From assembly GCA_050955105.1 (NCBI GenBank), contig JBPBQZ010000133.1:1-13855 (forward strand): a DNA stretch of 13,855 bases, written 5' to 3'. The notes beneath the pieces were generated by a model, which was given only the letters and a program-made list of their open reading frames with translations, did not search any database and was not told the DNA's origin. A program made the translations under genes and the position numbers. Shown here in pieces: positions 8,050 through 12,007 of this stretch (the first letter of the stretch is position 1; every line of letters begins with the position of its first letter). This DNA is from JBPBQZ01 sp050955105 (GTDB taxonomy: Bacteria > Pseudomonadota > Gammaproteobacteria > Burkholderiales > Burkholderiaceae).

Positions 8050-8217
8050 TTAGTTATGCCGGCAATTCTGCACGTCACCCGCCGAAAATTCAATTCGATA
8101 TTGATGTTTCTGAGCGCGAGCAAGCAATTGATTCAGCGATGCCGCCGACGTCAGCTTAAAAGTCGCCGCTTCGGCGAGCCGCCGCACATGCGCCGAAGAC
8201 AAGCAACTACACGTCAT
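8050..8217 (-). CDS. Doubtful 55-residue open frame or gene remnant
   Basis: On the minus strand an ATG at 8217 opens a 55-codon frame ending at the TAA 8050-8052. Its middle (TFKLTSAASLNQLLARAQKH) has a balanced, protein-like composition, less Arg/Ala/Pro-dominated than chance frames in this GC-rich DNA. However, no Shine-Dalgarno sequence precedes the ATG, I recognise no family, and a candidate promoter overlaps its 3' part. It could be the remains of a gene lost from upstream of liuB, or chance. Confidence 0.17.
   Translation of the reverse strand: MTCSCLSSAHVRRLAEAATFKLTSAASLNQLLARAQKHQYRIEFSAGDVQNCRHN
8065..8093 (-). promoter_or_regulatory. Candidate sigma-70 promoter for the liuB-liuD-liuE-lrgAB operon
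   Basis: Read on the minus strand, TTGAAT (8088-8093; 4 of 6 match TTGACA) is followed after 17 bases by CAGAAT (8065-8070; 4 of 6 match TATAAT). Transcription would begin near 8058, giving a leader of about 60 bases. The match is moderate and untested. It also lies within a 55-codon frame, so the two interpretations compete. Confidence 0.3.
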
Positions 8218-8309
8218 AAATTGTTAGCGGCGTTGCATCTAGTTGTTCCGGATTGATCGAAGCATCGAAGGCGCTTGCTGTTATCGAAACCATCGGCAGC
8301 AAAACCACA

Positions 8310-8325
8310 CCCTCCTCGCGGAGGG
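8310..8325. other. Short perfect hairpin CCCTCC-TCGC-GGAGGG
   Basis: This is a six-base stem with a four-base loop. On the minus strand it is followed by TGTGGTTTTGC, which resembles a weak intrinsic terminator, yet no recognised minus-strand gene ends here unless a gene upstream of liuB has been lost. On the plus strand it would lie in the tetR leader. Confidence 0.25.
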
Positions 8326-8440
8326 TTGCCGCTCACGGAGGTAGCAACGGCCGTCCGAGTCAATAGAAAATGAGCACGGCTCACTTCCCTCGCTTGCGGT
8401 TTTGCGACACACTTCCCAAACTCGCCCTGCCATCCTCGCC

Positions 8441-9166
8441 ATGCAAATCGCCAGCACCCGCCGTCAACCCAACAGCGCCAAGTCGCGGCAACGCGTAAAA
8501 GACATTCTGCGCGTAGGCCGCGAAGTCTTTGCGGAAAAGGGATTCGAAGCGGCGACCACCATCGAAATTGCGCAACGGCTCGATATTTCCGAGGCGACCG
8601 TGTTCAGCTATTTCTCAGGCAAACGCGAACTCTGCGTGCGCGTAATCGCCGATTGGTACGACGAGATCATCGAAGCGATCGAAACCGGCATGCCGCGCGA
8701 GGCGGGCATCAAACACCAGTTCGCCTTCATCGTGCGCACGCACCTGCGGCTATTTTTGCTTCAAGGGCGGGGACTGTGCGCGCTGGTGCTTTCCGAAGGA
8801 CGCGCCCGCCATCACGAATTCGGCGACGCGCTGATCAGGCTGCAGCGACGCTATACGGCGCCGCTGATGGACCTGTTGGCGCGCGGCCAAGCGGCGGGAC
8901 AGATCCGCCGCGACGTGCCGTTGCGGCTGTTGCGCTCAATGGTGTTCGGGCCGATGGAGCACATATTGTGGGACGCCATCCTCGCTGAGCACATGGTCGA
9001 CATTGACAGCACCGCCGAGCAGTTGATCGAGATGCTGTGGCCCAGCTTGCGGCCGCCGGCGCACGCGCATCTCGCGCTGCTGGAATTCAAGCTACAGGTA
9101 GAAGAAGCGATGCAACGCCTGGCCGACAGCGGCGCCGCGCCGCGAAAGATGGATGGCGAATCATAG
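8441..9166 (+). CDS. TetR/AcrR-family transcriptional regulator
   Basis: This is a one-component DNA-binding repressor-type protein of 241 residues. The N-terminal helix-turn-helix is clear: SRQRVKDILRVGREVFAEKG (15-34) followed by TTIEIAQRLDISEATVFSYF (39-58), then GKREL. The rest is the helical ligand-binding/dimer domain, specific to each regulator. I chose the ATG at 8441; the frame is open to a TTG at 8402, but neither has a good ribosome site. It is divergent from liuB, so a role controlling the leucine operon is plausible: TetR-type LiuQ regulators are described for branched-chain degradation in beta-proteobacteria. Whether this is LiuQ I cannot tell. The last 40 codons are repeated, decayed, 1.1 kb downstream. 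The final residues (RKMDGES) differ from what the remnant would encode (PDH then stop), so the 3' end may have been altered by the rearrangement. Confidence 0.9.
   Translation: MQIASTRRQPNSAKSRQRVKDILRVGREVFAEKGFEAATTIEIAQRLDISEATVFSYFSGKRELCVRVIADWYDEIIEAIETGMPREAGIKHQFAFIVRTHLRLFLLQGRGLCALVLSEGRARHHEFGDALIRLQRRYTAPLMDLLARGQAAGQIRRDVPLRLLRSMVFGPMEHILWDAILAEHMVDIDSTAEQLIEMLWPSLRPPAHAHLALLEFKLQVEEAMQRLADSGAAPRKMDGES
9023..9141 (+). repeat. Direct repeat, copy 1 (3' part of intact tetR)
   Basis: These 119 bp match 10147-10266 with one single-base insertion and about eight substitutions by my count. The stretch from GGAATTCAAG to CGCCTGGCC is identical for more than 40 bases. Both copies have the same orientation and flank about 1.0 kb that includes the orphan gene at 9501. 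Confidence 0.88.
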
Positions 9167-9500
9167 AAAGATGTGGCGGTTGAACGAGCATCGTTTCACG
9201 TCCATGGGCCATGTCAAGAAACTGATTTCGAGGCAGCTCATAGGATGAATGCCGGCCTGATAGTGGCCAGACCCGCTCAAGTGACTTGCGCCGTTTGAAA
9301 CGGCCGTGGCGCGCACCGCGGCAAACGTTACCGAATACAACGGATTGACGATCAGAAACAATCGTTGCCAGCTTATCGAGCCATGATATTTCCCAAGTCG
9401 ATGCCCGCTCAATGCGCTTGGGAGGCCGCATCGCCGACATTTCGACCAACAAGTGGCTCACGCAACGGCGCAGAATTTTTGCTGTATTAAGGAAATAGGT
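9167..9500. other. 334-bp gap after tetR, possible 3' remnant of a lost gene
   Basis: I see no complete gene. Plus-strand frame 1 is open from 9349 to a TAG at 9496-9498, has no start codon of its own, and ends two bases before the ATG of the next gene (9501). It includes MRLGGRIADISTNKWLTQRR. The stop-then-start spacing resembles a coupled operon whose first gene has been cut off, but another frame here (ending with the TAA at 9488-9490) is also open, so the evidence is thin. Base composition is lower in GC than the flanking genes. Confidence 0.25.
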
Positions 9501-9968
9501 ATGCCAGAAATAACGATGGAAATCAGGTTGCCGGATAACACGCTTGTTCCCGGGGACCATGATCGGCAGCGCTATGGATGGGGGGCGACAATCTCCGTGC
9601 TGGAAATGTACGACGAGCCGACGCACAACATTCGGTTTCCAGCTTTGAAATCTGGTTGGCATTTTTTGGAAGTACTTATTGCCAGTGATTTACCCTCCTT
9701 ACACAATGCAGTAGAAAAAGTTGAAAAGGGCCATGGATGGCTTGATGTCATGGGGGTATTTGTAAAAGCATTCGACAAGCGGGGTGACGTTGCGCCAGTA
9801 GCAGAGTGTCACATGGATTGGGCGAGGCTTTTCCACGCCAAATACACGACTGTTAGGGGCCTCACCTACGGCAACCCACCGGCGCTTGTCTTGCAATTTG
9901 CTTCGCCAACGAAACGCTATTATGGCCGGCCGAGTTGTTTCAATAATTACGGTCGGCCTGCGCACTAA
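9501..9968 (+). CDS. Orphan hypothetical protein, AT-richer than its surroundings
   Basis: I do not recognise this 155-residue protein. The ATG at 9501 is favoured over an in-frame ATG at 9453 because AAGGA (9489-9493) lies seven bases before it. The protein is soluble-looking, with no signal peptide or membrane segment. It is rich in aromatic residues and His, with an N-terminal acidic stretch (MPEITMEIRLPDN), a Trp-centred middle (SGWHFLEVLIASDL; GHGWLDVMGVFVKAFDKRG), and a C-terminus with two YGRP motifs (YYGRPS, NYGRPA). Codon use includes many A/T-ending codons, unlike the strongly GC-ending neighbours, so the DNA looks imported. It lies between the intact tetR and its decayed copy. A small secretion-effector immunity-type or phage-accessory protein would fit size and style, but nothing specific supports that. 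It could also be a truncated gene. Confidence 0.6.
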   Translation: MPEITMEIRLPDNTLVPGDHDRQRYGWGATISVLEMYDEPTHNIRFPALKSGWHFLEVLIASDLPSLHNAVEKVEKGHGWLDVMGVFVKAFDKRGDVAPVAECHMDWARLFHAKYTTVRGLTYGNPPALVLQFASPTKRYYGRPSCFNNYGRPAH

Positions 9969-10055
9969 TGAGCGAGCCATCGTCACTTTTCCTTTTTCGG
10001 ATTTACGCAACATTCGGAAACCCGATCCCGGGTTAATCTCGACTCGTCAAAGCTA

Positions 10056-10276
10056 CCAGCGCCCCCCCCCTTATCCAACAGTGCCAAGTCGCGGCAACTC
10101 TGCGTGCGTGTAATCGCCGATTGGCATGACGAGATTATCGAGGCGATTGATCGAGATGCTGTGGCCCAGTTTTGCGGCCGCCAGCGCACACGCATCTCGC
10201 ATTGGCGGAATTCAAGCTACAGGTAGAAGAAGCGATGCAACGCCTGGCCAACAGCGGCGCCGCGCCAGACCATTAA
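10056..10276 (+). pseudogene. Decayed second copy of the tetR gene with two internal deletions
   Basis: Three blocks match the intact tetR in order. Block 1, 10056-10098, matches 8451-8492 (codons near the N-terminus). Block 2, 10096-10147, matches 8628-8679 (52 bases, five mismatches by my count). Block 3, 10147-10266, matches 9023-9141. The deletion between blocks 1 and 2 is 138 bp with AAC shared at the junction; that between blocks 2 and 3 is 344 bp and breaks the frame. The helix-turn-helix is lost. Many differences are C-to-T or G-to-A in the remnant, as expected for drift of unselected GC-rich DNA. A run of nine C at 10062-10070 replaces the CCCGCCGTC region. After block 3 the remnant reads CCAGACCATTAA, a possible original stop codon at 10274. 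It cannot make a functional regulator. Confidence 0.88.
10147..10266 (+). repeat. Direct repeat, copy 2 (within the tetR remnant)
   Basis: This is the counterpart of 9023-9141 and the longest, best-preserved block of the tetR remnant. Its right-hand part is also antisense to the C-terminal 18 codons of the small minus-strand frame starting at 10445. Confidence 0.88.
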
Positions 10277-10445
10277 GCGCGCGCGCCGCGCACCGCCTCT
10301 CGGCCTCCGTTATTTGTGGCGAAACATTAACCACGCCAGACTGATCGCACTGGCGAAACACACTAAAACTTCCATCTGGCACTACCCCCAAATAACGTGC
10401 GGTGATTTCCAGCACGCGCGCTACGTGCATCGACATTTTTTCCAT
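10212..10445 (-). CDS. Small hypothetical protein under a Fur box, 3' end inside the tetR remnant
   Basis: This is a 77-codon frame with a strong start: AAGGAG (plus-strand 10453-10458) lies seven bases before the ATG at 10445, and a near-consensus Fur box is centred about 80 bp upstream. Residues 1-59 (starting MEKMSMHVARVLEITARYLG, with a single Cys) look like a small cytoplasmic protein, with no signal or membrane segment. I do not recognise a family. The last 18 residues (LARRRCWPGVASLLLPVA) are antisense of the tetR remnant, so the true C-terminus may have been lost or replaced, or the gene may naturally overlap a convergent tetR. Iron-repressed expression is inferred from the operator. 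Its own 3' neighbour on this strand is only the scar, so no partner gene can be named. Confidence 0.5.
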   Translation of the reverse strand: MEKMSMHVARVLEITARYLGVVPDGSFSVFRQCDQSGVVNVSPQITEAERRCAARALNGLARRRCWPGVASLLLPVA

Positions 10446-10518
10446 GGCGCTTCTCCTTCGATCCAGCTTTAAAGCTCGCGGACAGCAGTGCTCGCGCGAC
10501 CGATGCCCGAACTATAAA

Positions 10519-10533
10519 TGATAATCATTCTCA
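10519..10533 (-). promoter_or_regulatory. Fur box (ferric uptake regulator operator)
   Basis: TGATAATCATTCTCA at 10519-10533 matches the 7-1-7 Fur consensus (TGATAAT-N-ATTATCA) at 13 of 14 defined positions. It lies 74 bp upstream of the ATG at 10445. A TATAGT (plus-strand 10511-10516, read on minus) abuts it as a good -10 candidate, so bound Fur-Fe2+ would cover the promoter. No plus-strand gene starts soon enough downstream to be the alternative target. Confidence 0.72.
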
Positions 10534-10591
10534 ATTGTTGAACTGATGCCAGCAACAGGGTCTTGTCTGAAGCGGCGCACCGCGAGCGAGC

Positions 10592-10609
10592 CTGCGGCGG
10601 CCGCCGCAG
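10592..10609. other. Perfect 18-bp palindrome CTGCGGCGGCCGCCGCAG
   Basis: Both strands read the same across 18 bases. It lies 42 bp past the acylphosphatase stop, where it could be part of a terminator hairpin, but no T run follows on the minus strand. A second, looser inverted repeat (ACGAGG 10619-10624 with CCTCGT 10640-10645) lies between it and the gene. Confidence 0.4.
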
Positions 10610-10650
10610 CAGAAGCTGACGAGGTGCCGCCGATACCGCCCTCGTGAGAC

Positions 10651-10947
10651 TCAGTGCGTTTCGAACCGGTCGTAGCGGCGGTTTGTGCGGTCTTCCTCGG
10701 CCTCCAGCTCACGCACGCGCGCCATCGCCGGACCCTGACGCATCCATTCCAGCATGCGGTCGACCTGATTCGCCGCGCCTTGCACCACGGCTTCGACCGT
10801 GCCATCCGGCATATTGGCGACCCAGCCCGTCACACGCAGCGCGTGCGCGCGACGCACCGTGGCATTGCGGTAGCCCACGCCCTGCACCGCGCCGCGTACT
10901 CGCACTCGATACGTTTCGATCCGCCGATCGAGATCGTGATCGTCCAT
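10651..10947 (-). CDS. acyP: Acylphosphatase
   Basis: This small cytoplasmic enzyme hydrolyses carboxyl-phosphate bonds in acyl phosphates. The 98-residue ferredoxin-like fold is recognisable from YRVRVRGAVQGVGYRNAT, with the phosphate-binding loop and catalytic Arg in GVGYR, then GWVANMPDGTVEAVVQG, with the catalytic Asn in VANM. Two adjacent ATG codons exist (10950 and 10947). The ribosome site AGGAGG (plus-strand 10953-10958) is only two bases from the first and five from the second, so I chose the second. Length matches the family (about 90-100). It stands alone, divergent from the DUF5993/dsbB pair and downstream of the Fur-box gene's control region on the opposite side. The RNRRYDRFETH tail is a normal Arg-rich end for this family. 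Confidence 0.92.
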   Translation of the reverse strand: MDDHDLDRRIETYRVRVRGAVQGVGYRNATVRRAHALRVTGWVANMPDGTVEAVVQGAANQVDRMLEWMRQGPAMARVRELEAEEDRTNRRYDRFETH

Positions 10948-11263
10948 CATCGCCTCCTGCTACCTGCTTAAACGAGCCGATATCGTAGCGTCGAAAAAAG
11001 CCCCTTGCAGCGTCGGACGTTTCGGCCGCGCGTGAGCAAGTCGGCAAGGCATCGAAATGTCTCGAAATAACGGAGACCTGACGATTTCTGCGTATTAAAC
11101 GCACGAGCGCGATGCAAAAAGCATGACACAAGCCATAATACGTCGCCGCAACCGCCGGCCCGTTTCTCGCACACGGCAGCGGCCGCTGCCTTAAGGGCCG
11201 CACATATCCGTCGCGTGAATCAAGCAGATCGATAACCCCTCATTCGAAACCGGAGCCAACTTC
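10948..11263. other. 316-bp divergent intergenic region between acyP and the DUF5993 gene
   Basis: No gene is recognised. It must contain the promoters of both divergent units, but I see no clear -35/-10 pair. It holds a perfect 16-bp palindrome (11175-11190) and a small inverted repeat ATGC-AAAAA-GCAT (about 11112-11124). The ribosome site of acyP is at its left end and that of the DUF5993 gene (GGAG 11252-11255) at its right end. Confidence 0.4.
11175..11190. other. Perfect 16-bp palindrome GGCAGCGGCCGCTGCC
   Basis: This self-complementary site lies 74 bp before the DUF5993 start, in a position suitable for an operator or a leader hairpin. It shares the central CGGCCG with the palindrome at 10592. 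No known regulator site is recognised. Confidence 0.35.
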
Positions 11264-11419
11264 GTGGACACTCTGTTATTCCTTCTGCCATGTTGTTCGA
11301 TCGTGCTTTGGCTGATCAACCGACCGCGCGCTGCGTATCTCTGCTGGGGCTTGCTCATCGTGCTTTTCATATTCTGGTTCCGCTACCACGCGACCGCCAC
11401 GCTGCCGATCAGCCTATAG
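11264..11419 (+). CDS. Small DUF5993-type membrane protein upstream of dsbB
   Basis: This 51-residue gene is easily missed because of its size and GTG start. Translation gives MDTLLFLLPCCSIVLWLINR, a short basic hinge (PRAAY), then LCWGLLIVLFIFWFRYHATA and a short tail ending PISL: two membrane helices in a hairpin. Size, the MDTLLFLL start and the RYHAT ending fit the DUF5993 family, whose members, as I recall, sit next to DsbB-type genes. GGAG at 11252-11255 is eight bases before the GTG at 11264. Its TAG stop overlaps the GGAG ribosome site of dsbB, and only nine bases separate the genes, so the two are very probably translated together and may form one membrane complex. It has Cys10, Cys11 and another at the start of helix 2. 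Function is unknown. Confidence 0.75.
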   Translation: MDTLLFLLPCCSIVLWLINRPRAAYLCWGLLIVLFIFWFRYHATATLPISL

Positions 11420-11428
11420 GAGCGGACC

Positions 11429-11962
11429 ATGAACGCCAACTTTTCGAAACATCTCAATCTCCTGGCGCTGTTACTGGTCGATGTCGTTCTCGGGGCTGCT
11501 TTCTATGTTCAGATCACGCTGCACGAACTGCCGTGCCCGCTGTGCCTGCTGCAGCGCATTGCATTCGCCGGGCTGGCGGTCGGCTTGGCAGCCAATGTCT
11601 TGCGCGGTCGGCATCCCGCCCATTACGGCGGCATGATCCTCGTCGCGGTGCTCGGCATGCTGGTGGCGGTGCGGCAGATGCTGCTGCACATCGCGCCGAC
11701 TGACCCCGGTTTCGGGAGCCTAGTGATGGGCATGCATATGTACACCTGGGCCGCGCTGGTGTTTCTGCTGGCCATCGTCGGCGCGGCGCTGATGCTGCTG
11801 ATCGATTTTTCAGGACATCAACGCACGTCGATGCTGAGCTCAACACCGCGCCGCACCGCGCTCGACTGGGTAGTGCTCGGCATCACCGTGCTGTTTATCT
11901 TCGGCAATGCGGTCAACGTTTTCATGATGTGCGGGCTTTACGCTTGTCCTGAAAATCCGTAA
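11429..11962 (+). CDS. dsbB: DsbB-like disulfide bond formation protein with C-terminal cysteine pair
   Basis: This inner-membrane quinone reductase-type protein is expected to reoxidise a periplasmic thiol oxidase such as DsbA. The 177-residue protein has the DsbB hallmark ELPCPLCLLQR: Cys36 and Cys39 just after helix 1, and Arg43 four residues later, matching the quinone-binding Arg of E. coli DsbB. I see five hydrophobic segments: about 10-30, 41-58, 66-86, 104-126 and 146-167. The second periplasmic loop (about 88-103) contains no cysteine, unlike classical DsbB, which has its second redox pair there. Instead a fifth helix leads to a C-terminal tail with Cys168 and Cys173 (CGLYACPENP), which that topology places in the periplasm. 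The start at 11429 has GGAG six bases upstream. It is coupled to the preceding 51-residue membrane protein. It may be a dedicated rather than general DsbB. Confidence 0.88.
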   Translation: MNANFSKHLNLLALLLVDVVLGAAFYVQITLHELPCPLCLLQRIAFAGLAVGLAANVLRGRHPAHYGGMILVAVLGMLVAVRQMLLHIAPTDPGFGSLVMGMHMYTWAALVFLLAIVGAALMLLIDFSGHQRTSMLSSTPRRTALDWVVLGITVLFIFGNAVNVFMMCGLYACPENP

Positions 11963-12007
11963 CGGGCGTCGGGAACAGCACATCGGCCCGCGCCGCTCAA
12001 AGCCCCG

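Larger units (their letters stand above)
7996..8440. other. 445-bp divergent intergenic region between liuB and tetR
   Basis: This gap holds a candidate minus-strand promoter for liuB (8065-8093), an inverted repeat just downstream of it (8022-8049), a weak 55-codon minus-strand frame (8050-8217) and a short GC hairpin (8310-8325). It includes a noticeably AT-rich patch around 8075-8115. An isovaleryl-CoA dehydrogenase gene would be expected upstream of liuB in related organisms; I recognise no fragment of one. No convincing ribosome-binding site precedes tetR. Confidence 0.5.

Noticed and set aside
8370..8560. An earlier tetR start at the ATG at 8370
   Set aside because: That ATG is in a different frame from the helix-turn-helix and its frame soon stops.
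9087..9662. A 191-codon minus-strand frame across the tetR end and the orphan gene start
   Set aside because: It is antisense to two better-supported genes, has no ribosome site or recognisable motifs, and its C-terminus is antisense tetR.
9142..10146. An insertion sequence or integron cassette between the tetR copies
   Set aside because: No transposase, integrase, terminal inverted repeat or attC-like hairpin could be seen; the flanking repeats are tetR gene sequence.
9969..10266. Small open frames on both strands through the tetR remnant
   Set aside because: They cross the deletion junctions of the pseudogene in varying frames and lack start signals, so they are not genes.
11963..12007. 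Bidirectional terminator between dsbB and mgtA
   Set aside because: Only a five-base CGGGC/GCCCG stem with a long loop and no T run on either strand.
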